Source: CAYMKL01 sp964390805 (lineage in GTDB: Bacteria > Chloroflexota > Anaerolineae > VGOG01). Taken from it: DNA of 64,000 nucleotides. Below, piece by piece: positions 33,319 to 41,468 of this stretch (within the stretch, counting starts at the first letter, position 1; the number at the start of each line of letters is the position of its first letter). The position numbers and the translations under genes were made by a program. Under the pieces are notes generated by a model. The model was not told the origin of the DNA. It saw nothing but the letters and a program-made list of their open reading frames with translations, and searched no databases. The stretch covers positions 1 to 64,000 of the forward strand of contig CAYMKL010000013.1 in assembly GCA_964390805.1 (NCBI GenBank). Direction: 5' to 3'.

Positions 33319-34404
33319 ATGAGCAGTAGAAAGCTATTGCAGCAGTCAATTAGTTTGGCGTTGGTTATGTTGTTACTGGTCGGGTGCGGCGGAGCACAAA
33401 CTGAACCGACGGTGACACCAGTGCCACCCACTGCCACCTCTATGCCAGTCCCACCGACAGCTACACCTGTGCCACCGACGTCCACGCCAGTTCCACCGAC
33501 AGCTACACCTGTGCCGCCGACACCCACGCCAATCCCTCCGACAGCTACGCCAGTGCCGCCGACGTCCACGTCAATCCCACCGACAGCTACTCCTATGCCG
33601 CCGACAGCTACACCTGTGCCGCCGACGTCCACGCCAGTCCCACCGACAGCTACACCTGTGCTGCCGACACCCACACCAATCCCACCCACTCCCCCGCCAG
33701 TGCCGCCTACGCCCACAGCCACGTCCGCCCCCGAAGATCTGACATGGGATTACGTTGCGCTTGGTGATTCCATCGTGGCACTGCATGGCAGCTACGCAGT
33801 CCCCTATGCTGCTCACATGGAGGCCGACCTGGGTGTGAAGGTCAGACTGGACAACCGGGGCGTACCTGGGAAGGAGAGTGCCTGGCTGCTGGGAAACCTT
33901 CGCAACAATCAGCAGTGGCGGGACGCCATCAGCGAAGCCGAGATTGTTACCCTCGTCATCGGTGCCAACGATCTGAACTGGCCGCTCATAGGCCCCTACA
34001 AGAGCGGGGATTGCGGCGGTGAGGACAACAGGGATTGCCTTCGCGACGCGCTCGAGTCTTTCAGGGTGAACTACGATGCGATTGTCGCCGAGCTATTCAC
34101 GCTTTGCAGTTCCAAGACGATCATCCGTACCATGACCTACCACTATTATAGTCTCGGAAATTGGGGCTTGGATGAAGACCTTCGGCCTTTCTTCGAACCC
34201 TTGAACGATCTGATTATCCAGGCCGCTTCCGAAAACAACATCCCTGTTGCGCTGGTGCATTTGGCGTTCAATGGGCCAGATGGTGACGAAGACCCTGCAG
34301 ACAAGGGCTACCTCGCCTCCGATGGATTGCACACCAGCGAAGTGGGAGCGGCAGTGATCGCCGATCTTCATCAGGAACTGGGGTATGAATACACTTGTCC
34401 GTAG
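33319..34404 (+). CDS. SGNH/GDSL hydrolase lipoprotein with Pro/Thr repeat stalk
   Basis: Secreted lipoprotein of 361 residues. The signal ends in the lipobox LLVGCGG (Cys at about 24). Residues about 32-135 are some 17 tandem PPTxTP-type hexapeptides, a rigid and perhaps glycosylated stalk that lifts the enzyme off the membrane. The C-terminal SGNH domain has block I GDS (Ser151, VALGDSIVAL), block III GANDL (Asn217) and block V DGLH (Asp335, His338). Such enzymes hydrolyse esters of lipids, sugars or cell-wall acyl groups. ATG at 33319 follows AAAGGAG. The nucleotide repeats behind the stalk (33418-33722) are prone to length change. The substrate is unknown. Confidence 0.88.
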   Translation: MSSRKLLQQSISLALVMLLLVGCGGAQTEPTVTPVPPTATSMPVPPTATPVPPTSTPVPPTATPVPPTPTPIPPTATPVPPTSTSIPPTATPMPPTATPVPPTSTPVPPTATPVLPTPTPIPPTPPPVPPTPTATSAPEDLTWDYVALGDSIVALHGSYAVPYAAHMEADLGVKVRLDNRGVPGKESAWLLGNLRNNQQWRDAISEAEIVTLVIGANDLNWPLIGPYKSGDCGGEDNRDCLRDALESFRVNYDAIVAELFTLCSSKTIIRTMTYHYYSLGNWGLDEDLRPFFEPLNDLIIQAASENNIPVALVHLAFNGPDGDEDPADKGYLASDGLHTSEVGAAVIADLHQELGYEYTCP

Positions 34405-34461
34405 CGGTCAAGGTTGGGAGCGGTCGGCTATTTGTTGTCGGTTGTGGCCGCCTAACAACGC

Positions 34462-34695
34462 GTGCAACTGACCGCGCCGACTTACTTGTTGATGGGCCAG
34501 TACGAGGTATTGGCCAACCCGTATGAGACGGTCGAGCGAGCATTGAGGCTGCTGCCGAATGTGATCACTGCTGAGGATGAAGTGGACTTCGCTTCATTCT
34601 CGACAGACCCAGACCTCGTTCACACAGTTGAGCAACTGCTGATTTGCATTTATCGCAGACAAGGCCAGTGCATATGGATATGGAATAGGACCTGA
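34462..34695 (+). pseudogene. Probable C-terminal remnant of an alpha/beta hydrolase
   Basis: The 361-bp space 34405-34765 contains one short frame encoding APTYLLMGQYEVLANPYETV and ERALRLLPNV, which resembles the segment around the last strand of alpha/beta hydrolases. The following part (STDPDLVHTVEQLL) fits the final helix, but the GxGH motif is missing. There is no good start and no catalytic residue. The rest of the space shows nothing recognisable apart from the AAGGAGG of the next gene. Confidence 0.45.
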
Positions 34696-34765
34696 ATGTC
34701 TTCTAGTCACCCGACATGCCAGAAGTAGCAACAACGCAATTGTCATCAAACATCAAGGAGGAACA

Positions 34766-35635
34766 ATGCCAGATAATCTCACAACTGTTGTCACATCTAA
34801 AACAAAAGAAGTCCTCATCAGCCGCGACCGACCTTGCGTCATCATCGGCGAGCGGATCAACCCGACGGGGCGCAAGAAGTTGGCGGCGGCGCTGCAAGGG
34901 GGCAACTTCGACATCGTGCGGCGAGACGCGGTGGCCCAGGTCGAGGCGGGAGCCAAGATCCTGGACGTCAACGTGGGCGTGCCTGGCGCCGACGAACCAG
35001 CCCTGCTCGTCCAGGCTATCCAGGCCGTTTGCGAGGTCACCGATGTGCCGCTGTGCATTGACACCGCCGATGAGGAGGCCCTGGAAGCGGGGTTGAAGGT
35101 CTACGACGGCAAGGCGCTGATCAACTCCGTCAACGGTGAGGAAGCGCGGTTGACGAGCGTGCTGCCGCTGGTCAAGGAGTACGGCGCAGCCGTCATCGGC
35201 CTGTGCATGGACGACGATGGCATCCCGACCACGGCCGAGGGTCGGTTCGCCGTGGCGGGCAAGATCATCGAGCGGGCGGGCAAGCTGGGCGTCTCGCCGG
35301 AGGACATCGCCATTGATCCGCTGGCGCTGACTCTGGGGGCGGATCACCGCGCCGGAAAAATCGCCCTGGATGCCATCGAGATGATCGTGGCGGAGTTCGG
35401 GGTCAACATCACCATGGGGGCCAGCAACATCTCCTTTGGCATGCCCGACCGCAGCGCCATCAATGCCGCCTTCATCGTCATGGCCATCCACGCCGGCCTG
35501 ACCTGCCCCATCGTCAACCCGCTGCACGAGCAGGTAGCCACCGCGATCCTGGCGGCCGATCTGGCCATGGGCCGCGACGAATGGGGCTCGCGGTGGATCA
35601 AGGCCTATCGCAAGCGACAGAAGGCCGCCGGGTAG
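34766..35635 (+). CDS. Methyltetrahydrofolate:corrinoid methyltransferase (MtgA/AcsE/MtrH-like)
   Basis: Cytoplasmic TIM-barrel protein of 289 residues with the pterin-binding (DHPS-like) fold. Features are IIGERINPTGRKKLAAAL at the N-terminus, AGAKILDVNVGVPGADEP, PLCIDTADEEALEAGL, IDPLALTLGADH and NITMGASNISFGMPDRSAIN near the pterin pocket. It would move the methyl group from the methylated corrinoid protein to tetrahydrofolate, delivering methyl-THF to the Wood-Ljungdahl or folate pool. It is the only such gene in the window and lies directly upstream of an mttB and the corrinoid-protein gene, the arrangement seen for glycine betaine demethylation systems. RBS is AAGGAGG. Confidence 0.92.
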   Translation: MPDNLTTVVTSKTKEVLISRDRPCVIIGERINPTGRKKLAAALQGGNFDIVRRDAVAQVEAGAKILDVNVGVPGADEPALLVQAIQAVCEVTDVPLCIDTADEEALEAGLKVYDGKALINSVNGEEARLTSVLPLVKEYGAAVIGLCMDDDGIPTTAEGRFAVAGKIIERAGKLGVSPEDIAIDPLALTLGADHRAGKIALDAIEMIVAEFGVNITMGASNISFGMPDRSAINAAFIVMAIHAGLTCPIVNPLHEQVATAILAADLAMGRDEWGSRWIKAYRKRQKAAG

Positions 35636-35710
35636 AGCGGCGGCGAAAGGAGGTAGTATAGCCAATACTCAATATCCAATACCCAGTATCCAAACAAAGG
35701 AGGAAGCTCT

Positions 35711-37165
35711 ATGAGAGTCAACTATCGGACGAATGCTGGCACCCAGTTCCGCATCCTATCCGATGATCAGTTGGAGGAGATTGTTCAGGCTGTTCTGAGG
35801 GTGTTGGAGGAGATCGGGCTCAATGTGCATAATGACGAAGCCCGGCAGATCCTGGGCGAGAACGGGGCCAGCGTGGAGGACCTCCGAGTGCACATTCCGT
35901 CCTACATGGTGAAGCAAGCCCTTTCCACCGCGCCGCGCAGCTTCACCATCTGGGCGCGGGACGGCGATCCGGAGAAGAACATACACATCGGCGCCGGCAG
36001 GCCATACTATGGCCCCGGCCCCACCTGCCCCAACTTCCTTGACCCGACTACCGGCCAGCAGCGCAAGTACCTGCGCAAGGACGCCAGCCTCGTGGCCAAG
36101 GTGTGCGACGCGCTGCCCCACATAGACTTTTGCGAATCGTTGGGCACCATCAGCGATGTCCACCCCAGCCTGGGGGCCACCTATGAGTTCGCCGAGATGT
36201 TCCCCAACACCAGCAAGCCCATCGTGGCCTGGTCTTACGATTGGGAGGACGGCGAGGACATCCACGAGATGGCTCTGGCCGCCGCTGGTGGGCAGAAGGC
36301 CTTTGAGAAGCGGCCCAACTACGTGCACTACTGCGAGCCGCTCTCCCCACTGGTGAGCAGCGGGGACGCTCTCAACAAGCTGATCTTCGCGGCCGAGCAC
36401 CGCGTGCCCCTGATCTTCACCCCGTGTCCCAGCGCGGGCGGGACAGCGCCGGCGACCATGGCCGGCATCCTGGTCCAGGCGGCGGCCGAGTCGTGGATGG
36501 GCCTGGTGATCGCCCAGCTCATCTCGCCAGGGTTGCCCTTCTTCATGGGCGGCGTGGTCTCCATCATGGACATGCAGCACGCGATCCTGGCCTACGGTGC
36601 GCCGGAGCTTTCCCTGCTGCAAGCTGGTCTCACCGAGTTGGCCCACTACGTGGGGCTGCCGCTGTGGACCACCGGCGGCTGCACCGACTCCAAGGTGATT
36701 GATGAGCAGGCGGCCCTGGAAGGTGCCCTGTCGGTGTTCTTCGCCGGTCTCAGCGGCGGCGACCTGTGCCATGACGTGGGCTACATCGGGAGTGGCATGA
36801 CGGGCTCGCTACAGCAGTTGGTGATGATGAACGAGGCCATCGGCTTCACCAAACGCATCCGGCAGGGTATTGAGGTCACGCCCGAGACCCTGGCCGTGGA
36901 TGTCATCCACGACGTTGGCCCCGGCGGTCACTTCCTGGGCGAGAAGCACACTCTCAAGCACTTCAGGGAATTCTGGCTTCCGGAGCTGATAGATCGCAAC
37001 AAAGTAGACGATTGGGAGGCAGCCGGGTCCAAGACCATGGGAGATCGGGTGCAGGAGAAACTGACGGAAATACTGGATACCCATCAGCCGCCCGCTTTGC
37101 CCGAAGGCGTGCCGGCCCAGATCGCAGAGATAGTGGCCGGGGCCGAGGCGCGGGTAGCTGAGTAG
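35711..37165 (+). CDS. MttB-superfamily corrinoid methyltransferase (non-pyrrolysine), paralogue 3
   Basis: 484 residues. Family blocks are FRILSDDQLEEIVQAVLRVL, YYGPGPTCPNFLDPTTGQ, CPSAGGTAPATMAGILVQAA, LWTTGGCTDSKVIDEQAALE, GDLCHDVGYIGSG and DVGPGGHFLGEKHTLKHFRE. There is no internal amber codon. Only 60 bp separates it from the corrinoid-protein gene and 75 bp from the methyl-THF methyltransferase gene, so these three form the core demethylation operon. In place of the usual GCSD this paralogue has GCTD in the sixth block. Short CAATATCCAATAC repeats precede the AAAGGAGG. Substrate: a quaternary amine, unidentified. Confidence 0.92.
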   Translation: MRVNYRTNAGTQFRILSDDQLEEIVQAVLRVLEEIGLNVHNDEARQILGENGASVEDLRVHIPSYMVKQALSTAPRSFTIWARDGDPEKNIHIGAGRPYYGPGPTCPNFLDPTTGQQRKYLRKDASLVAKVCDALPHIDFCESLGTISDVHPSLGATYEFAEMFPNTSKPIVAWSYDWEDGEDIHEMALAAAGGQKAFEKRPNYVHYCEPLSPLVSSGDALNKLIFAAEHRVPLIFTPCPSAGGTAPATMAGILVQAAAESWMGLVIAQLISPGLPFFMGGVVSIMDMQHAILAYGAPELSLLQAGLTELAHYVGLPLWTTGGCTDSKVIDEQAALEGALSVFFAGLSGGDLCHDVGYIGSGMTGSLQQLVMMNEAIGFTKRIRQGIEVTPETLAVDVIHDVGPGGHFLGEKHTLKHFREFWLPELIDRNKVDDWEAAGSKTMGDRVQEKLTEILDTHQPPALPEGVPAQIAEIVAGAEARVAE

Positions 37166-37225
37166 GTTCGCACCTCCAATATCAAATATCAAATATCCAA
37201 TACCCAAAAAACTAAGGAGGCAACA

Positions 37226-37861
37226 ATGAGCAAGGTACTAGAGAAAATCTCGAAAGCAGTAATCCAAGGCGATGACGATGAGATCGCCGCTCTGACGCAG
37301 GATGCCCTGGACGAGGGCCTGGGGGCCAAGGAGATCCTGCAGGGGGGACTTATGCCCGGTATGGACCACGTGGGCGTGGAGTTCAAAGCTGGGCGGATGT
37401 TCGTGCCCGAGGTGTTGCTCTCAGCCCGCACCATGAAGGGTTCCATGGCGGTGCTGGAGCCGCTACTGGCCGAGGGCGAGTCCATCGCGGTGGGGAAAGC
37501 CATCATGGGCACGGTGGAGGGCGATCTTCACGACATCGGCAAGAACCTGGTGGCCATGATGATGGAAGGGGCCGGTTTCAAGATCGTTGACCTGGGCACC
37601 GATGTGTCCCCTGCTGCCTTCGTGGAATCGGTGAAGAAGGAGAAGCCCGACATCGTGGGCATGTCGGCGCTGTTGACCACCACCATGCGCAACATGGGCC
37701 GCACCATTGATGCCCTCAAGGAGGCCGGCCTGAGGGACCAGGTCAAGGTTATGGTCGGCGGGGCCCCGGTGACCGGCGACTTCGCCGAGCAGATCGGGGC
37801 CGACGGCACCGCCTCCAGCGCGCCGGCGGCTGTGGACCTGGCCAAGTCGTTCGTCGGCTAG
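37226..37861 (+). CDS. Corrinoid (B12-binding) methyl-carrier protein, MttC/MtgC-like
   Basis: Cytoplasmic methyl carrier of 211 residues. The N-terminal helical cap (about 1-88, VIQGDDDEIAALTQDALDEG, LMPGMDHVGVEFKAG) resembles the methionine synthase cap. The C-terminal Rossmann-like domain binds cobalamin through GDLHDIGKN (His102 as lower ligand), MSALLTTTM and VMVGGAPVT. It accepts methyl groups from MttB-type proteins and donates them to the folate methyltransferase. It is the only corrinoid carrier gene in the window, against five intact mttB genes, so it may serve several of them. RBS is AAGGAGG. Confidence 0.94.
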   Translation: MSKVLEKISKAVIQGDDDEIAALTQDALDEGLGAKEILQGGLMPGMDHVGVEFKAGRMFVPEVLLSARTMKGSMAVLEPLLAEGESIAVGKAIMGTVEGDLHDIGKNLVAMMMEGAGFKIVDLGTDVSPAAFVESVKKEKPDIVGMSALLTTTMRNMGRTIDALKEAGLRDQVKVMVGGAPVTGDFAEQIGADGTASSAPAAVDLAKSFVG

Positions 37862-37901
37862 GCGCTAGATGCTGGCTGACTAGGCTCCACCCCCACCCCA
37901 G

Positions 37902-37975
37902 CCCTCCCCCTCGAGGGGGAGGGAGAAAAAAGCGTTCCCCCTCCCTCCCAGGGAGGGGGTTAGGGGGAGGGTCAA
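37902..37975. repeat. G/C-rich double hairpin
   Basis: CCCTCCCCCTC/GAGGGGGAGGG (37902-37923) is a perfect 22-bp palindrome followed by AGAAAAAAG. A second CCCCTCCCT...AGGGAGGGG hairpin (about 37936-37958) and a GGGGGAGGG tail follow. It may act as a partial terminator after the corrinoid-protein gene, attenuating DUF1638 expression, or be a mobile repeat. Confidence 0.6.
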
Positions 37976-38009
37976 CCGCGTCGCGTAGTGAACCGAAGGT
38001 TAGATACCA

Positions 38010-38693
38010 ATGCTACCTATCGTCATCATCGCTTGCCGGGTGCTGGAGAGCCTCATCGAGGAGCTGCTGAACGGCGCCAGGCCGCGGACAATCTACATGG
38101 ACTACGGCCTGCACCGGCTGCCGCAGACAATGCCTGCCACCCTGCAAGCTGAACTCGATGCGCTACCCGAGCCCTCGTTGGTGATGCTGGGCTACGGCTT
38201 GTGCGGCAACGGGTTGCTTGGGTTGCAGGCCGGGCCCCACACCCTGGTGGTCCCCCGGGCCGATGATTGCATCGCCTTGCTCCTGGGCTCCTACGAGACC
38301 TACATCGAAGAGTTCAACGCCGTCCCGGGCACCTACTACTTGACCAAGGGCTGGTTGGAGAGTGGCAGCCACCCCCTCAAAGAGTATCGGGAGTACCAGG
38401 AGAAGTATGGCCAGGCCAGGGCCGAATGGTTGATGGACCAGCAATACCACAACTATCGCCGGCTGATCTTCGTGGCCCACAGCCAGGCTGAGCTGGAAGA
38501 GTATCGGCCCCAGGCGCTGGAGGTGGCCCGCTTCTGCGAGGAACGCTGGGGGATGAGCTACGAAGAGCGGCTAGGCTCCGACTCGTTCATTCGCGGCCTC
38601 TTGGCAGCCCCCGAATCGCTGGAGCAGTTGGGAAGCGACTTCCTGGTCATCCCCCCGGGTAGCGAGGTGCGACAGAACCGGTTTTTGCGCTAG
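38010..38693 (+). CDS. DUF1638 protein linked to corrinoid methyltransferases
   Basis: Soluble protein of 227 residues matching DUF1638: VIIACRVLESLIEELLNG, MDYGLHRLPQTMPATLQAEL, LVMLGYGLCGNGLLGL and VVPRADDCIALLLGSYETYI. Conserved Cys residues (ACRV, LCGNG, DDC) suggest a metal or cofactor site. Family members commonly sit beside mttB-type and corrinoid genes, but no biochemical function is established to my knowledge. Here it is placed between the corrinoid-protein gene and another mttB. A role in corrinoid or substrate handling is possible and unproven. No strong ribosome-binding site is visible before the ATG. Confidence 0.8.
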   Translation: MLPIVIIACRVLESLIEELLNGARPRTIYMDYGLHRLPQTMPATLQAELDALPEPSLVMLGYGLCGNGLLGLQAGPHTLVVPRADDCIALLLGSYETYIEEFNAVPGTYYLTKGWLESGSHPLKEYREYQEKYGQARAEWLMDQQYHNYRRLIFVAHSQAELEEYRPQALEVARFCEERWGMSYEERLGSDSFIRGLLAAPESLEQLGSDFLVIPPGSEVRQNRFLR

Positions 38694-38698
38694 CTAGT

Positions 38699-38906
38699 TA
38701 GCGATTGAAATCGCCTCTAGTGGGCTTGCAGCCGAGCGTCCACCTACGTGNNNNNNNNNNNNNNNNNNNNNNNNNNNNNNNNNNNNNNNNNNNNNNNNNN
38801 NNNNNNNNNNNNNNNNNNNNNNNNNNNNNNNNNNNNNNNNNNNNNNNNNNTTTGCCGAACGGTGGACAGCCAGCTTTAGCTCTACAGGCGCGGTTTCAAC
38901 CGCTAG
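38699..38906. mobile_element. MITE-like element, copy 2 (contains assembly gap)
   Basis: Starts TAGCGATTGAAATCGCCTC and ends GGCGCGGTTTCAACCGCTA, as in copies 1 and 3. The 100 N at 38751-38850 interrupt it. In copy 3 the matching interval is only 33 bp, so the true gap is probably short and was caused by the tandem repeat. It is followed by a duplicate of the next mttB ribosome-binding site and start codon. Confidence 0.75.
38751..38850. other. Assembly gap (100 N)
   Basis: Placeholder gap inside a tandemly duplicated MITE. The neighbouring copy predicts about 33 bp of real sequence here. Confidence 0.95.
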
Positions 38907-38931
38907 CCCAAGTTACCAAGGAGAAAAGAAC

Positions 38932-38949
38932 ATGAGAGTTAGCGATTGA
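38932..38949 (+). CDS. Duplicate start of mttB forming a 5-codon mini-frame
   Basis: The sequence ACCAAGGAGAAAAGAACATG, identical to the leader and start of the mttB gene at 39108, occurs here before MITE copy 3. Reading from this ATG gives MRVSD and a TGA contributed by the MITE. It is a well-formed initiation site with no gene behind it. It may be a mere scar of duplication or could act as a decoy start. Confidence 0.5.
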   Translation: MRVSD

Positions 38950-39080
38950 AATCGCCTCTAGTGGGCTTGCAGCCGAGCGTCCACCTACGTGGACGCGTCT
39001 GTCCACGCAGGCTTCGTCGTGAGCTTTGCCGAACGGTGGACAGCCAGCTTTAGCTCTACAGGCGCGGTTTCAACCGCTAT
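38939..39080. mobile_element. MITE-like element, copy 3
   Basis: Complete 142-bp copy with TAGCGATTGAAATCGCC and GGCGCGGTTTCAACCGCTA termini. Relative to copy 1 it carries a 25-bp insert (CTTCGTCGTGAGCTTTGCCG...) resembling the CTGAG-TCGAAG repeat family, that is, a repeat nested in a repeat. It lies 27 bp ahead of the mttB start and so forms the 5' leader of that gene. Confidence 0.78.
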
Positions 39081-39107
39081 CCAAGTAGTCACCAAGGAGA
39101 AAAGAAC

Positions 39108-40580
39108 ATGAGAGTCAACTACCAAGTAAATACAACGCCCCAGTTCCGCATCCTTTCCGATGGCCAGATCGAGGAGATCTTCTTCGCCGCCTTGGAAGTG
39201 CTGAGGGAGACGGGAGTTAGAGTCTACAGTGAAGAAGCTCTGGATCTCCTGCAGGAGGAGGGAGCGTACATCAGCGACGACACGCTGGTACATATTCCCG
39301 CTGCAATGGTCGAGGAGGCCGTGGCTGAGGCACCTGAGCGAATCGTGGTCGCCGGTCGGGATCGCTCGAAGAAGATCGCCCTGGAAAAGGATCATATCTA
39401 CTTCGGCACAGGCTCCGATTGCCCCTTCATCCGCGACCCCTACACCAACGAGCGGAGGCGCTACGCCTACAAGGACAGCTACAACGCGGCCAAGATCGCT
39501 GATGCCCTGCCCCATATTGACTTCTATATGCCTTTGGGGCTAACTTCGGACGTGCCCATCGGCACCTACGACCGGCATCAGTTGTTGGCTGCGCTCCAGG
39601 GCGTGACCAAGCCTCTGGTCGTCACCGCTGTGGACAGGGAGGGCCTGGCCGATCAGTACCAGATGGCCTGCGAAGTGGTGGGTGGAGAGGACGAGTTCCA
39701 AAGGACGCCCCTCTTCGTGATCTATACCGAGCCCAGCTCACCCCTGGAACACTCCAAGGATGCGACAGAGAAAGTGCTCTACGCGGCCGAGAAGAACATC
39801 CCCACCATCATCACCCCTTGCCCCAGCGCTGGCGGAACGGCGCCGGCCACTATGGCTGGCCTTCTGGTGCAGGCCCTGGCCGAGACCCTGTCGGGCATCG
39901 TCATGTCTCAACTGAAAAAAGAGGGGGCGCCTGTGATCATGGGTGGAGTGGTGACCATCATGGACATGCTCACCACCACCTATTCCTATGGCGCGCCGGA
40001 GCTATCCCTGCTCAGCGCGGGTTTGACCGAGATCGCCAAATGGCTGGGCCTGCCCATGTTCTCCACCGCGGGCTGCAGCGACGCCAAGGCGGTAGACCAG
40101 CAGGCAGCCATCGAGGGCGCGATTTCCATTGCCACGGCGGCCCTTTCAGGCGCCAGCCTGATACACGACGTGGGGTATCTGGAGTCCGGCCTGGTCGGCT
40201 CCTACGACATGCTGGTCATGTCCAATGAGACCATCGGTATGGTCAAGCGCATCATGGGGGGCATCCCCGTGGACGAGGAAACCCTGGCCGTGGATGTCAT
40301 CGCCGAAGTAGGCCCCGGCGGCCACTTCCTGGGCGAGAAGCATACCCTGAAGCACTTCAGGGAGTTCTGGCGACCGGAGCTAATTGACCGATCCAAGGTT
40401 GATGATTGGGAGGCGGCCGGCTCCAGGACCCTGGGTGATCGGGTGCACGAGAAGGTCATCAACCTGATCGAGACCTACGAACCCGAGCCTATCCCTGAGG
40501 ACGTGGAGAACAGGCTGAAGGACATCATCGCCCAGGCCGACGAGCGACACAAGGAAGAAGAGAAAGTAGCTCTGGCATAA
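39108..40580 (+). CDS. MttB-superfamily corrinoid methyltransferase (non-pyrrolysine), paralogue 4
   Basis: 490 residues, beginning MRVNYQVNTTPQFRILSDGQ, very like paralogue 3 (MRVNYRTNAGTQFRILSDDQ). Other blocks are YFGTGSDCPFIRDPYTNERR, CPSAGGTAPATMAGLLVQAL, FSTAGCSDAKAVDQQAAIEG, SLIHDVGYLESG and EVGPGGHFLGEKHTLKHFRE. It ends in a charged helix (ERHKEEEKVALA). No internal amber codon. It lies downstream of DUF1638 and the MITE pair; RBS is AAGGAG. Close similarity to paralogue 3 suggests duplication within the island, perhaps with a new substrate. Confidence 0.92.
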   Translation: MRVNYQVNTTPQFRILSDGQIEEIFFAALEVLRETGVRVYSEEALDLLQEEGAYISDDTLVHIPAAMVEEAVAEAPERIVVAGRDRSKKIALEKDHIYFGTGSDCPFIRDPYTNERRRYAYKDSYNAAKIADALPHIDFYMPLGLTSDVPIGTYDRHQLLAALQGVTKPLVVTAVDREGLADQYQMACEVVGGEDEFQRTPLFVIYTEPSSPLEHSKDATEKVLYAAEKNIPTIITPCPSAGGTAPATMAGLLVQALAETLSGIVMSQLKKEGAPVIMGGVVTIMDMLTTTYSYGAPELSLLSAGLTEIAKWLGLPMFSTAGCSDAKAVDQQAAIEGAISIATAALSGASLIHDVGYLESGLVGSYDMLVMSNETIGMVKRIMGGIPVDEETLAVDVIAEVGPGGHFLGEKHTLKHFREFWRPELIDRSKVDDWEAAGSRTLGDRVHEKVINLIETYEPEPIPEDVENRLKDIIAQADERHKEEEKVALA

Positions 40581-40923
40581 CTGTTCACTTGCTCCCGCTG
40601 GACCCTAGTCCAGTGGCCTCGGCAGCCTGTTGTGACCCTGACCAGGTAGGTCCAGTGCTTTTCGGCGCCCGACTGCGCGTTCGGGGCAGTGGGCCAGGGC
40701 TTGCCCTGAGCTTGCCGAAGGGTCCGCTGTGAGCACGAGGTGAATAGATACGCTCTGGCATGGCGTAGGGCCTGCCCTGAGCGCAGCAGAACGAACTGGT
40801 ATGACCAACCAAGCAGGGCAGGGGCGTGCCTCTGCCCTGCTCTCTGCAATAATAACTGCTGGATGTTGGAGGTTGGAAGGTCTGACAATCCAACATCCAA
40901 CATCCAATGACGGGAGGCCGCCG
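40581..40923. repeat. Intergenic stretch with several short palindromes
   Basis: No gene seen. The stretch contains a CTGAGCTTGCCGAAGG repeat (near 40708), a GCAGGGCAG/CTGCCCTGC hairpin (40813-40821, 40832-40840) that could be a terminator for the mttB transcript, and a TGGATGTTGGAGGTTGGA / TCCAACATCCAACATCCA hairpin (about 40860-40907) just before the YbaK-like gene. Confidence 0.6.
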
Positions 40924-41418
40924 ATGGGCAAGACCATAGTCATGCGTGTCTTGGAGGCGAAAGGCATTTCTTACACAGTTCACAAGCACGCCCGCAAGCA
41001 ATACACGGCCGAGGGGGTGGCTGAAGACCTGGGTGTGCCGGTAGCCTGGGTGGTGAAGGCCATGATCGTAAAGCGAGGGTCCCCGCCGCGATCGGGCGGG
41101 AATTTCGCGCTGGTAGCCGTCTCCGGCGACAAGCAGTTGAGCCTGAAAAAGGTGGCTGAGGCCCTGGGCGAGAAGGACGTCGCCATGGCCTCGGGGCGAG
41201 ATGTGCAAAGAGTGACCGGCTTCCAGGTCGGAGCCGTGTCCGTGGTAGGCTTCCGTCGGAAGGACATTACCGCCTTTGTGGACCAGGGGGTTCTGGCGCT
41301 GGAGCGGGCGTTCATCAGCTCTGGCCGCCCCGACGCCGGATTGGCCCTGGCGCCCCAGGATCTACTGCGGGCTATCGAGAATGCTCAGGTGGGTGATTTT
41401 GCCGTAAGCGCCTCATGA
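40924..41418 (+). CDS. YbaK/EbsC-family aminoacyl-tRNA deacylase-like protein
   Basis: Soluble protein of 164 residues with the YbaK/ProX-like fold: EAKGISYTVHKH, then GVPVAWVVKAMIVKRG with the conserved Lys of the active site, SGDKQLSLKKVAEALG, and GFQVGAVSVVGFRRKDITAF with the Gly-rich loop. Family members remove wrong amino acids, often Cys, from tRNA. Why it sits between two mttB genes is unclear; it may be an unrelated passenger. Its stop overlaps codons just upstream of the next mttB start. Confidence 0.88.
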   Translation: MGKTIVMRVLEAKGISYTVHKHARKQYTAEGVAEDLGVPVAWVVKAMIVKRGSPPRSGGNFALVAVSGDKQLSLKKVAEALGEKDVAMASGRDVQRVTGFQVGAVSVVGFRRKDITAFVDQGVLALERAFISSGRPDAGLALAPQDLLRAIENAQVGDFAVSAS

Positions 41419-41468
41419 TGAAGAGGCTGCATACAGGTGCATCTACGATAATTGAGGAGGAATATACC

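Noticed and set aside
33258..33722. Gly/Val-rich minus-strand frame over the Pro/Thr repeat
   Set aside because: Antisense reading of the hexapeptide repeat coding region; its own repeat pattern is a trivial consequence.
38699..39080. Tandem repeat as CRISPR or phage attachment site
   Set aside because: Only two copies with inverted termini and a third at 12920; this fits a duplicated MITE-like element, and no integrase or phage gene is nearby.
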